Origin: Rhodovulum sp.
GTDB taxonomy: Bacteria; Pseudomonadota; Alphaproteobacteria; Rhodobacterales; Rhodobacteraceae
Reading direction: 5' to 3'
DNA: 31,818 bases
NCBI GenBank assembly: GCA_020637615.1
Contig: JACKKC010000033.1
Coordinates: 1 to 31,818, forward strand
A program made the position numbers and the translations under genes. The notes beneath the pieces were generated by a model. The model had not been told where the DNA came from and ran no database searches. It saw only the letters and a list, made by a program, of their open reading frames with translations. Shown piece by piece: positions 17,181-24,994 of the stretch. The number at the start of each line of letters is the position of its first letter. The stretch's first letter is position 1.

Positions 17181-17798
17181 ATGGCCACCGCAGACCCGCC
17201 GCAGCCTGCGAACAGGCCCACGACGGACACCCTCGCTGCCGCAGCCAGAAGTGCTGCGCGCAAGGGGCCGGCGCCGGTCCATCTCTGGAACCCGCCCTTC
17301 TGCGGCGATCTCGACATGCGCATCGCCCGCGACGGCACCTGGTTCTACCTCGGCACGCCGATCGGCCGCAAACCGCTAGTCCGGCTCTTCGCGTCGATCC
17401 TCAAGCGCGAGGGCGACCGGTTCTATCTCGTGACTCCGGTGGAGAAGGTCGGCATCAAAGTCGAGGACGCGCCCTTCGTCGCGATCGACTTCGAGGCCGC
17501 GGGCACGGGCCCCGAGACATCCATCCGCTTCACAACCAATGTCGACGAGGAAGTGACCGCCGGCGAAGGCCACCCGATCCGGGTTGCCCGCGACCCCGGG
17601 ACTGGCGAGCCGGCGCCCTATGTCCATGTCCGCTCCGGGCTCGAGGCGCTGATCGACCGCAAGAGCTTCTACCGCCTCGTGGAGATCGGGCAGACGCAGA
17701 CCATCGACGGCGTGGCGCAGTTCGGGGTCTGGTCGGGCGGCACCTTCTTCCCCTTCATTCCGGCCGCAGAGCTCCGAGCGGAGACCGCCGGATCGTGA
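17181..17798 (+). CDS. DUF1285 domain protein
   Basis: The 205-aa protein matches DUF1285, a family of small soluble proteins of unknown function. After an alanine-rich ~30-aa N-terminus come family-typical stretches: LWNPPFCGDLDMRIARDGTWFYLGTPIGRKPLVRLFASIL, then DRFYLVTPVEKVGIKVEDAPF and a C-terminal LVEIG / FGVWSGGTFFPF segment. In related bacteria this gene commonly neighbours moxR; here it is divergent from it. The PagL-like gene begins 2 nt after its stop, so the two are probably co-transcribed. No enzymatic residues can be named with confidence. Confidence 0.85.
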   Translation: MATADPPQPANRPTTDTLAAAARSAARKGPAPVHLWNPPFCGDLDMRIARDGTWFYLGTPIGRKPLVRLFASILKREGDRFYLVTPVEKVGIKVEDAPFVAIDFEAAGTGPETSIRFTTNVDEEVTAGEGHPIRVARDPGTGEPAPYVHVRSGLEALIDRKSFYRLVEIGQTQTIDGVAQFGVWSGGTFFPFIPAAELRAETAGS

Positions 17799-17800
17799 CG

Positions 17801-18343
17801 ATGGCCGGGAGGCGCCGCCGCAGGGCCCGAGGATGGCCCCTCGCCCGGCCGCCGGCCGGGCGGGCGCTGCTCGCCCTCTGCCTGTTCGCGGGTATCCCGG
17901 AACCGGCGCCGGCGGGCGAGGCCGTCTTCAACCTCGGCTACAACGGCATCCTCGACAGCGAGGAAGAGGCCGGAGTAGCTCTCGGCCTCGGCGTTCATTC
18001 CCGGCCCTTCTGGACGATCCGGCGCCTCGCCTTCGGCTTCGGCGGCGCCCTGACGATCGATGCCGACGGCGACGCCTGGGCCGGGCTCGGGTTCGATGCC
18101 TATTACCCCTTCGGCGCGGACTTCCGGCTCGACCTCGGGGTCATGGCCGGGGCCTATTCCTTCGGGGATGGCCACGACCTCGGCTCCGAGCTCGAGTTCC
18201 GCTCCCGGATCGGCGTCAGCCGACCGATCGCCGAGGGACCCTGGCGGGCCGGTTTCTCCGTCGAGCACATGTCCAATGCCGGCATCGGCGACACCAATCC
18301 CGGCGTCGAGACCTTCTTCCTGACCCTCGGCCGGACCTTCTGA
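17801..18343 (+). CDS. PagL-like lipid A 3-O-deacylase (acyloxyacyl hydrolase family)
   Basis: The 180-aa protein has a basic N-terminus plus hydrophobic stretch (about residues 20-38, ending APAG) suited to export, then alternating beta-strand-like segments ending in aromatic residues (...TLGRTF), as in outer-membrane barrels. The PagL catalytic residues are present: H156 and S158 in EHMSNAG, N159, and E170 in GVET. The 12-residue S-to-E spacing equals that of PagL (S128/E140). PagL removes the 3-O acyl chain of lipid A in the outer membrane. It is coupled to the DUF1285 gene. The exact lipid target in this organism is not shown by sequence. Confidence 0.8.
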   Translation: MAGRRRRRARGWPLARPPAGRALLALCLFAGIPEPAPAGEAVFNLGYNGILDSEEEAGVALGLGVHSRPFWTIRRLAFGFGGALTIDADGDAWAGLGFDAYYPFGADFRLDLGVMAGAYSFGDGHDLGSELEFRSRIGVSRPIAEGPWRAGFSVEHMSNAGIGDTNPGVETFFLTLGRTF

Positions 18344-18657
18344 CGCGACTTCCGGGCGGCGCGCGTGGCGCGGCCTCCTCCAGAGACAAGTCCCCGGTCC
18401 GTGGCGTCGGTGGGGCGGCCGGGCCGTTGCGACTGCCCGGGAACGGCACGGCGCCCCGGATCCCGAGCGGGGCGAAAATCCTCCCGTCCCTCGGCCATCC
18501 TGGCGCGTGAAGGCAAATGCGGCGCGGTTTCTTCTGCTAGGCGCTAGCCGGGACGACGCAGGCCCTTCGCGGGGAACGGCAGTGCCCTCCGGCCCCGGCG
18601 GGATTCCGCGACAGAGCCTGCGCAACCGCAACCGACCCTGTGGAGACAAAGGAAGAC
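18344..18657. other. Intergenic region containing the left edge of the tandem duplication
   Basis: This 314-bp stretch has no convincing gene. It contains a 13-bp inverted repeat GCTAG-GCG-CTAGC (18536-18548), notable because CTAG is rare in such genomes. Twenty-two bp further, at 18571, begins the sequence that recurs at 20844. No transposase, direct target repeat or integrase site is visible at this edge. Confidence 0.5.
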
Positions 18658-19218
18658 ATGGATACCTCGGAGCAGAAATCGCCGGCCGCCCCGCAACCCC
18701 GCCCCTCGCGCCGGGACCTGCTCGCCGTCGGCGCGGGACTCGCCGCCTTGGCCGCCATGCCGGCGAGGGCCCAGGAGAGCGACGGCGAGCCGGAGTTCCT
18801 CTTCGTGCAGACCGCCACCGGCATGGCCTTCGATTCCGACCGGAACCGCCTGACCCTGCGCGGGGTCAGCCCGGTCACGCTCTTCTTCTCCGACCGCCCC
18901 GAACGCATCGTCGGCAACATGAAGACCGAGCGCTTCGTGCCCTTCTGGAGCGAGGGCCCCGACAGCTTCGCCTCGAACCCGCCGAACGCCGACCTTTCGG
19001 TTGTGGGGAAGGACAGCCTGATCGAGGCGGTGGTGGAACTGCGCGACCCGGTGATCGAGAACGGCGACCTGCATTATGCCGTCAAGGTCCTCGGCGGCCA
19101 CATGCCGGAGCTCGGCGACAACGCCTCGCTCTTCATCGACATCATCGGCCGCCCGCTGACGCCGGTCTCCTTCGCCGGCGCCGGCCGCCGCGCCTATCGC
19201 CGCGCCGTCCTCTACTGA
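18658..19218 (+). CDS. Tat-exported protein of unknown function
   Basis: The 186-aa protein starts with a twin-arginine signal (SRRDLLAVGAGLAALAAMPARAQ; cleavage after AQ near residue 41). The mature part is about 145 aa, acidic and without cysteines, and reads as an all-beta domain (FLFVQTATGMAFDSD, VTLFFSDRPERIVGNM, VVELRDPVIENGDLHYAVKVLGG), ending in a basic RRAYRRAVLY tail. I do not recognise a named domain. ATG at 18658 with AAAGGA upstream is preferred over an in-frame GTG at 18640. It is the first gene of the duplicated block and faces the LysR gene convergently. Confidence 0.8.
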   Translation: MDTSEQKSPAAPQPRPSRRDLLAVGAGLAALAAMPARAQESDGEPEFLFVQTATGMAFDSDRNRLTLRGVSPVTLFFSDRPERIVGNMKTERFVPFWSEGPDSFASNPPNADLSVVGKDSLIEAVVELRDPVIENGDLHYAVKVLGGHMPELGDNASLFIDIIGRPLTPVSFAGAGRRAYRRAVLY

Positions 19219-19284
19219 CGGAACGCAGGAGGAGGACATCGTGGTCGTCATTCGACCAATAGCGTCCGGCCGGCCCCGCGCCGT

Positions 19285-20187
19285 TCATGCCCGGCGCGGG
19301 CACTTGTCCCAGTCGTCACCGCCGAAATGCTCCAGCATGATGTCGGTGAGCACCCGGATCTTGTGCGGCACCGGCTCGGCCGGCGGCGGCCGCAGCACGT
19401 AGAGCCCGAGGGCCGGGATCTCGTAATCGTCGAGCAGGGTGACGATCTCGCCGCGCCGGACCGCCGGACCGGCGAGAAAGCTCGGCATCGCCGCGATCCC
19501 CAGCCCGGCCACCACGCCGGCGAGCTCCGCCGCCCCGCTGTCGGCGGTGAAGCGGCCGCGCGGATGGAAGGTCGTCGTCCGCCCGTCGCGCCGGAACTGC
19601 CAGACCGCCTCGCCATGCGGGATCACCTCATGCTCGGCGAGCGCGGCCGGGCTTCGCGGGGTCCCCCGCCGCGCCAGATAGGCAGGGCTCGCCACGAGGA
19701 CCGCGCGGATCGGCGAGATACGCCGGGCGATCAGGCTCGAATCCGCGAGCGTGCCGAGGCGGATCGCCGCATCGAACCCCTCGCCCACCACGTCCACCCG
19801 CCGGTCGCTGTAGGAGGCGTTGATCTCCAGCCGCGGATTGCGCAGTGCCAGCTCCGCGAGAACCGGTGCGAGATGCGTGGTCCCGAACGAGAGCGGCGTC
19901 GCCAGCCGCAGGCGGCCGGTCGCCTCACCCTGCCGGCTGAGCGCGTCCCGGCCGGAATCGAATTCGGCGATCATCCGCTCGGCATAGGGCCGGAAATCGG
20001 CCCCCGCCTCGGTCAACGACATGCCCCTCGTGGTCCGCGCCAGCAGCGGCGCCCCCAGCTCCGCCTCGAGCCGCGCCAGCCGCCGGCTGATCATCGACTT
20101 GGACATGCCCAGCCGCGTCCCGGCGCGGCTCAGGCCGCCGCTGGCGACCACTTCGGCGAAGGCGCGGATATCCTCGAGGTTCGGCAT
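19285..20187 (-). CDS. LysR family transcriptional regulator (copy 1)
   Basis: The 300-aa protein has an N-terminal winged helix-turn-helix (DIRAFAEVVASGGLSRAGTRLGMSKSMISRRLARLE, about residues 5-45) and a periplasmic-binding-like effector domain from about residue 90 (GRLRLATPLSFGTTHLAPVL). LysR regulators usually control a divergent neighbour in response to a small ligand; here that is the azoreductase gene 115 bp away. The ATG at 20187 is chosen over an open extension to 20601 because the HTH begins directly after it. The mature pair LysR/azoreductase is a common arrangement for quinone or electrophile response, but the ligand is unknown. Confidence 0.92.
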   Translation of the reverse strand: MPNLEDIRAFAEVVASGGLSRAGTRLGMSKSMISRRLARLEAELGAPLLARTTRGMSLTEAGADFRPYAERMIAEFDSGRDALSRQGEATGRLRLATPLSFGTTHLAPVLAELALRNPRLEINASYSDRRVDVVGEGFDAAIRLGTLADSSLIARRISPIRAVLVASPAYLARRGTPRSPAALAEHEVIPHGEAVWQFRRDGRTTTFHPRGRFTADSGAAELAGVVAGLGIAAMPSFLAGPAVRRGEIVTLLDDYEIPALGLYVLRPPPAEPVPHKIRVLTDIMLEHFGGDDWDKCPRRA

Positions 20188-20302
20188 GGGAATCGTTCCG
20201 GATTCTGCAAAAGTATTACCCGGACTCTGCATCTGGCGTCGCGTTCCTGGCAACCGCATATTCGCCCTGTCACGCAACGAGATCACACGAAGGATACCCG
20301 CC
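20188..20302. promoter_or_regulatory. Divergent lysR-azoR promoter region (copy 1)
   Basis: The 115-bp region between the divergent starts is richer in A/T than its surroundings (for example GCAAAAGTATTACC near 20207-20220). It should contain the LysR operator. A TCTGCA hexamer occurs twice about 22 bp apart, but I cannot identify a clear T-N11-A box, so no site is assigned. Confidence 0.5.
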
Positions 20303-21025
20303 ATGAACAACATTCTCGTCATCGACAGCGCCGTCAGCGGCGACTCCTCGGTCTCGAAGGCGCTGGTGCGCGACGCCGTCGCCGCCCTCGCCGAGCAGGC
20401 GCCCGCCAGCATCGTCCATCGCGACCTCGGCCGCGACCCGGTGCCGCATCTCACCGAGGAGACCCTCGCCGGGGTGCGCGGCACGCCTGGAACCGAGGCC
20501 GAACTGGCAACGCGCGCCCTCTCCGACGAACTCGTCGCCGAGCTCCGTGCCGCCGATGTCGTGGTGATCGGCGCGCCGATGTACAATTTCAGCATCGCCA
20601 CCGGCCTGCGGTCCTGGTTCGACCATGTGCTGCGCGCGGGCGAGACCTTCCGCTACACCGAGGCCGGGCCGCAGGGCCTGCTCGGGGGCAAGCATGTCAT
20701 CGTCGTCGAGAGCCGCGGCGGCCTCTACAGCGAGGGCCCGGCCCAGGCGGTCGATTTCCAGGAACCCTATCTGCGGCACCTGCTCGGCTTCATCGGCCTG
20801 CGAGACGTCACCTTCGTGCGCGCCGAGCGCATCGGCTTCGGCCGGGGAACGGCAGTGCCCTCCGGCGGCAGAGATTCCACGACAGGCCTGCGCAGCGCAA
20901 CCCGACCCTGTGGAGACAAAGGGAAGACATGGATACCTCCGGGCAAGAAATCGCCACACAGCCGCCCCGCAACCGCCCCTCGCGCCGGGACCTGCTCCGC
21001 GTCGGCGCGGGACTCGCCGCCTTAG
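20303..21025 (+). pseudogene. azoR: FMN-dependent NADH-azoreductase, copy 1, C-terminus replaced at duplication junction
   Basis: Residues 1-180 (20303-20843) match an AzoR-type flavodoxin-fold NADH:quinone/azo oxidoreductase: NILVIDSAVSGDSSVSKALV at the N-terminus, the FMN-binding APMYNFSIATGLRSWFDHV and the ESRGGLY segment. At 20843 the frame runs into the start of copy 2 and continues for about 60 unrelated residues to a stop at 21025. The missing native tail (about 28 residues) exists at the end of copy 2 (23065-23148). The product could still fold, but it lacks the last helix. An undisturbed gene would be about 208 aa. Confidence 0.85.
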
Positions 21026-21477
21026 CCGCCATGCCGGCGAGGGCCCAGGAGAGCGACGAAGCGAGGCCAGGTCCCTCTTCGTTACGGTGCCACCGGCATG
21101 GCCTTCGATTCCGACCGGAACCGCCTGACCCTGCGCAGGTCAGCGTCACGCTCTTCTTCTCCGACCGCCCCGAACGCATCGTCAGCAACACAGACCGAGC
21201 GCCGTGCCGCTGGAGCGAGGCCCCGGCAACCGCCTCAGCGAACCCGCCGAACGCCGACCTTTCGGTTGGCGGAAAAGACAGCCTGATCAGGCGGTGGTGC
21301 GTTTACGCGACCGGTGATCGAGAACGGCGACCGCATTATGCCGTCAAGGTCCTCGGCGACACATGCCGGAGCTCGGCGACAACGCCTCGCTCTTCATCGA
21401 CATCATCAGCCACCCGCGGCGCCGGTCGCCAGCCGCCAGCGGCGCCGCGCCTATCGCCGCGCCGTCCTCTCTACTGA
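20929..21477 (+). pseudogene. Disrupted second copy of the Tat-exported protein gene
   Basis: The start and Tat signal are still readable (RDLLRVGAGLAALAAMPARAQES), but the frame is lost at about 21060 and shifts repeatedly afterwards. The terminal codons corresponding to RRAYRRAVLY are recognisable just before 21475-21477. Compared with 18658-19218 it has many small indels and only short exact stretches. Confidence 0.85.
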
Positions 21478-21539
21478 CGGAACGCAGGAGGACATCGTGG
21501 TCGTCATTCGACCAATAGCGTCAGCCAGCCCCGCGCCGT

Positions 21540-22410
21540 TCATGCCCGCGCGTTTTTGTCCAGCACCAGTGTCGGTGAGCACCCGGATCTTGGCTGGCAC
21601 CAGCTCGGCCGGCAGCGGCCTGGCAGCAGGGCCAAGGCCGGGATCTCGTAATCGTCGGTAAAGGGTGACGATCTCGCCGCGCCAGACCGCCGGACCGGCG
21701 AAAGCCTCGGCATCGCCGCGATCCCCAACCCGGCCACCACGCCGGCGGCTCCTTTCCTTGCTGTCGGCAGTAAGAAGCGGCCGCGCGGATGGAAAGGTCG
21801 TCGTCCGCCCATCGCGCGCCGGAACTGCCAAGCCGCCTCGCCATGCAGGATCACCTCATGCTCGGCGAGAGCGCGGCGGCCAGGCCGCAGGGTCCCCCGC
21901 CGCGCCAGATAAACGAGGCTCGCCGAGACCGCGCGGATCGGCGAAATACGCCGGGCGATCAGGCTCGAATCCGCGAAGGCGATGCCGGGGCAGATCGCCG
22001 CATCAGACCCCCTCGCCCACCACGTCCACCGCCGGTCGCCAGAAGACGTTGTTGATCTCAACCGCGGATTGCGCGATTGCCAGCTCGCGAGAACCGGTGC
22101 GAGATGCGTGGTCCCGAACGAAACGGCGTCGCCAGCCGCAGGCGACCGGTCGCCTCACCCTGCCGGCTGAAGCGCGTCCCGGCCGGAATCGAGTCGGCGA
22201 TCATCCGCTCGGCATAGGGCCCGGAAATCAGCCCCGCCTCGGTCAGCGACATGCCCCTCGTGGTCGCATGGCAGCAGCGCCCCAGCTCCGCCTCGAGAGC
22301 CGCGCCAGCCGCCAGCTGGTCATCGACTTGGACATGCCCAATGGCCGGCAGCTCAGGCCGCCATGGCGACCACTTCGGCGGCGAAGAGCGCGGATATCCG
22401 GTTCGGCAGC
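21540..22410 (-). pseudogene. Disrupted second copy of the LysR regulator gene
   Basis: Fragments of the regulator appear in all three - strand frames, for example SSLIARRISPIRAV, ARRLGSSGARWADDD and TRGMSLTEAGLISGPYAERMIA. The start codon corresponding to 20187 is lost (CAT on the + strand has become CAG). Frameshifts occur roughly every few tens of bases, so no functional product is expected as written. Confidence 0.85.
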
Positions 22411-22524
22411 TGGAATCGTTCCGGATTCTGCAAAGTATTGCCCCGGACCTCTGCATCTGGTCGCGTTCCACTGGCGGCGCATATTCGCCCTGTCACGCAG
22501 CAGGATCCACTGAAGATTCCCGCC

Positions 22525-23148
22525 GCAAGACAGCATTCTCGTCATCGGCAGCGCCGTCAGCGGCGACTCCTCGTCTCGAAAGGCGCTGGTGCGCGACGCC
22601 GCCATCCGCCCTCGCCGAAACGGGCGCCACCGCCGTCCATCGCGACCTCGGCCGCGACCCGGTGCCGCATCTCACCGAGAGACCCTCGCCAGGGGGTGCG
22701 CAGCACGCCTGGAACTCAGGCCGAACTGGCAACGCGCGCCACCTCCGACGAACTCGTCGCCGAGCTTCGTGCCGCCGATGTCGTGGTGATCGGCGCGCCG
22801 ATGTACAATTTCAGCATCGCCACCGGCCTGCGGTCCTGGTTCGACCATGTGCTGCGCGCGGGCGAGACCTTCCGCTACACTGAGGCCGGGCCGCAGGGCC
22901 TGCTCGAGGGCAAGTATGTCATCGTCGTCGAGAGCCGCGGCGGGCTCTACAGTGAGGGCCCGGCCCAGGCGGTCGATTTCCAGGAACCCTATCTGCGGCA
23001 CCTGCTCGGCTTCATCGGCCTGCGCGACGTCACCTTCGTGCGCGCCGAGCGGATCGGCTTCGGCCCCGAGGCCCGCGCCGAGGCGATCGCCGCCGCCACC
23101 GCGGCCCTGCGCGACGCCGCGGCGCCTGCGCTGGCCCGCGCCGCCTGA
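22525..23148 (+). pseudogene. azoR: FMN-dependent NADH-azoreductase, copy 2, N-terminus disrupted, C-terminus intact
   Basis: The initiator ATG is missing and the first ~70 codons are frameshifted. From about 22735 the frame is intact to the stop at 23148, encoding ELATRATSDELVAELRAADVV, the FMN-binding APMYNFSIATGLRSWFDHV and a native tail (FGPEARAEAIAAATAALRDAA...). That tail is absent from copy 1. The two halves could rebuild one complete gene: copy 1 to 20843 plus 23065-23148. No start codon with a Shine-Dalgarno is evident for the intact part. Confidence 0.85.
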
Positions 23149-23196
23149 TCGCGCTGCCCCGGCGGCCGGCCCGAGCCGCCGCCGGGGTCCGATGCT

Positions 23197-23529
23197 TCAA
23201 TCCATCGGCGACTTGTAGAATGCCGCCGCGCCTCCGGCCTTCCCCATGACCGCCATCGCCTCCCCGGCGGTCATGAGCTTTGTCGTCGACGCCGCCGAAG
23301 CCGTGCCGGAAGCGCCCACCACCATGGCGGCCGTCGCCATGGCCGCATCGTCCGGCGCCTCGATCAGGCAGACGACATCGTATTTCCCGAAGGCGAAGAA
23401 CAGGTGGTGCAGCTTGCCACCAATGCCTTCGATCAGCTTCGACGCCGCGGCCGCGCGATCCGTCGGATTGGCGATCATCGCCTTCACGGCTTCGGTCGAA
23501 TAGGCCACTTGATAGAGATAGAACGGCAT
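23197..23529 (-). CDS. GYD domain protein
   Basis: The 110-aa protein matches the GYD domain family, small ferredoxin-fold (dimeric alpha/beta barrel-like) proteins of unknown function. Visible features are MPFYLYQVAYSTEAVKAMI at the N-terminus, a GGKLHHLFFAFGKYDVVCLIEAPDD core that contains the family's G-x-YD pattern as FGKYD, and an alanine-rich C-terminus. The start at 23529 follows GGGGAAA at normal distance; the frame extends 14 codons further but without family-like sequence. It is divergent from the metallo-hydrolase gene. Confidence 0.88.
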   Translation of the reverse strand: MPFYLYQVAYSTEAVKAMIANPTDRAAAASKLIEGIGGKLHHLFFAFGKYDVVCLIEAPDDAAMATAAMVVGASGTASAASTTKLMTAGEAMAVMGKAGGAAAFYKSPMD

Positions 23530-23700
23530 GGCGTTTCCCCGTTTTCCCCCGGGCTCTCGCCTGTCCGTCATTCTGTCCCCGTTCCGGACCGGCGGGCCGG
23601 TTGTCTGCCGCCCTTGCGGCGGCGATGCAGCCGGGACCGGGCTGCGCCCGCCATTTTAGCACGCCCGCGCCCGGCCGCGGCGGGAAACGCAGCCTCTTAA

Positions 23701-23720
23701 ACATTCCATTATTGATATGT
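23701..23720. promoter_or_regulatory. AT-rich imperfect palindrome upstream of the persulfide dioxygenase candidate
   Basis: In a 20-bp AT-rich window, 14 of 20 positions equal the reverse complement (ACAT..CA.TA.TG..ATGT). It lies 50 bp upstream of the metallo-hydrolase start, where an ArsR-type repressor such as BigR or SqrR often binds genes for persulfide detoxification. The left half contains ATTC, as in the SqrR motif ATTC-N8-GAAT that I recall, but the right half does not match. This is a candidate only. Confidence 0.4.
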
Positions 23721-23769
23721 GACGCACCCCGCCCTATGTTGAAGGCGATCCCGAACCGCAGGAGCGCCG

Positions 23770-24633
23770 ATGCAACCCGACGTGCAAGCCTTCTTCGACG
23801 AGGCCACCTTCACGGTCTCCTTCGTCGTCACCGACCCCGAGAGCCGGAAATGCGCCGTCGTCGACAGCGTGCTCGACTTCGACTATTCCTCCGGCCGGAC
23901 CGACACGAAATCCGCCGACGCAATCGTCGCCTTCGTGAAGGAGCAGAGCCTCGAGGCGGTCTGGCTGCTCGAGACTCATGTCCATGCCGACCATCTCTCC
24001 GCCGCGCCCTATCTCCAGGAGCGCCTCGGCGGCAAGATCGGCATCGGCGAGAAGATCACCGTTGTCCAGGACACCTTCGGCAAGGTCTTCAACGAGGGCA
24101 CCCGGTTCCAGCGCGACGGCTCGCAGTTCGACCGGCTCTTCAAGGAAGGCGATCGTTTCGAGATCGGCGCGCTTCAGGGCCGCGTCCTGCACACGCCCGG
24201 CCACACGCCGGCCTGCCTCACCTACGTGATCGGCGATGCCGCCTTCGTGGGCGACACGCTCTTCATGCCCGATTTCGGCACGGCGCGAGCGGATTTCCCC
24301 GGCGGCTCGGCCGAGGCGCTCTATGCCTCGATCCAGAAGATCCTCGCCCTGCCCGACGAGACCCGCATCTTCGTTGGCCACGATTACAAGGCGCCGGGCC
24401 GCGACACCTTCGCCTGGGAGACCACGGTCGCGGAGCAGAAGGCGCTCAACGTCCATGTGGGCGGCGGCGCCACGGCCGAGGATTTCGTCAGGATGCGCGA
24501 GGCCCGCGACGCCACCCTCGACATGCCGAAGCTGATCATCCCCTCTATCCAGGTGAACATGCGCGCCGGCCAGATGCCGGAGCCGGACGACTCCGGCAAG
24601 CGCTTCCTCAAGGTGCCGGTCAACGAGCTCTGA
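23770..24633 (+). CDS. MBL-fold metallo-hydrolase, ETHE1/Blh-type persulfide dioxygenase candidate
   Basis: The 287-aa protein has the metallo-beta-lactamase fold with HVHADH (H70, H72, D74, H75), H145 in HTPGH, D162 in VGDTLF and H204 in FVGHDY. In ETHE1-type enzymes the single iron is held by the equivalents of H70, H145 and D162. The sequence style (LETHVHADHLSAAPYLQ, MPDFGTARADFPGG, GHDYKAPGR) matches the Blh/ETHE1 group, which oxidises glutathione persulfide to sulfite. AGGAG (23759-23763) precedes the ATG. The gene is apparently alone; no sulfide:quinone reductase or rhodanese is adjacent. Function is assigned by family, not shown here. Confidence 0.85.
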   Translation: MQPDVQAFFDEATFTVSFVVTDPESRKCAVVDSVLDFDYSSGRTDTKSADAIVAFVKEQSLEAVWLLETHVHADHLSAAPYLQERLGGKIGIGEKITVVQDTFGKVFNEGTRFQRDGSQFDRLFKEGDRFEIGALQGRVLHTPGHTPACLTYVIGDAAFVGDTLFMPDFGTARADFPGGSAEALYASIQKILALPDETRIFVGHDYKAPGRDTFAWETTVAEQKALNVHVGGGATAEDFVRMREARDATLDMPKLIIPSIQVNMRAGQMPEPDDSGKRFLKVPVNEL

Positions 24634-24774
24634 TGCCGGCGGCCGCTGTCGTCTGCTCCCGTCCCAACCCGGGGGCCGGGTGTCCCCAGCCCGATCGACC
24701 CGTGGCGATCGGGCCGCGCCGGCCCTGCCCGGGGCCGGCGCGCGTCGCACGCCGTCCAGGGCCGTCCCGCCCCG

Positions 24775-24915
24775 ATCCTCATACGACGCTGAGGCCGCAC
24801 CTCCCTCGCCCTGCGGCTCGTGCCTCCGGGCGACCGGACCGGACGACGCGCCACCGGCGCCTCGCCTTGTCGGTCCGGGGGCATGCGGCGCGGGCCGCGC
24901 GGGGCGCGGCCTTTT
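24775..24915 (+). ncRNA. Candidate small RNA or structured 3' UTR with anti-Shine-Dalgarno loop
   Basis: A hairpin with arms GCCGCA/TGCGGC (24794-24799, 24812-24817) displays CCTCCC in a 12-nt loop and is followed by an intrinsic terminator. This matches the architecture of alphaproteobacterial sRNAs that expose CCUCC motifs in loops. The 5' end is a guess, because no clear promoter is visible; it could equally be processed from the 3' UTR of the upstream metallo-hydrolase mRNA. Confidence 0.35.
24893..24915 (+). terminator. Rho-independent terminator
   Basis: A perfect GC-only 8-bp stem, GGCCGCGC/GCGCGGCC with loop GGG, is followed by TTTT. It lies 260 nt downstream of the metallo-hydrolase stop on the same strand, and could end that transcript or a separate small RNA. 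Confidence 0.75.
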
Positions 24916-24994
24916 CCCCACCCCGAGATTAGTCCTCGGCGTCGCTCCGGTCGGCAGAGACCAGCTCGCGATCCCGCCCCGATGGCTGCCGGCC

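Larger units (their letters stand above)
18571..20843. repeat. Tandem duplication, copy 1 (about 2.27 kb, largely intact)
   Basis: Sequence from 18571 recurs head-to-tail from 20844. Copy 1 holds an intact Tat-exported protein gene, an intact LysR gene and an azoreductase gene that is cut off at its right end. Alignment by eye shows long identical stretches, for example through the Tat signal, the LysR effector domain and the central azoreductase region. No mobile element borders it. Confidence 0.9.
20844..23064. repeat. Tandem duplication, copy 2 (about 2.22 kb, heavily disrupted)
   Basis: This block repeats 18571-20843 in the same orientation but is about 50 bp shorter. From 20844 to about 22735 it carries very frequent 1-3 nt insertions and deletions and many G-to-A-like changes (GG read as AG or A), which break every frame. 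From about 22735 to 23064 it is clean, with about 7 substitutions and no indels against copy 1. Confidence 0.88.
24634..24994. other. Highly structured 361-bp intergenic region
   Basis: No credible protein gene is present; the long + strand frame here is antisense to the universal stress protein gene. Instead four strong inverted repeats follow one another on the + strand: 24690-24713 (8-bp stem), 24716-24741 (10-bp stem), 24794-24817 (6-bp stem with CCTCCC in its loop) and 24893-24911 (8-bp stem, then TTTT). The first two lack T-runs. Confidence 0.65.

Noticed and set aside
18571..23064. Insertion sequence or transposon as the cause of the duplication
   Set aside because: No transposase, terminal inverted repeats or target-site duplications were found at either edge or at the junction.
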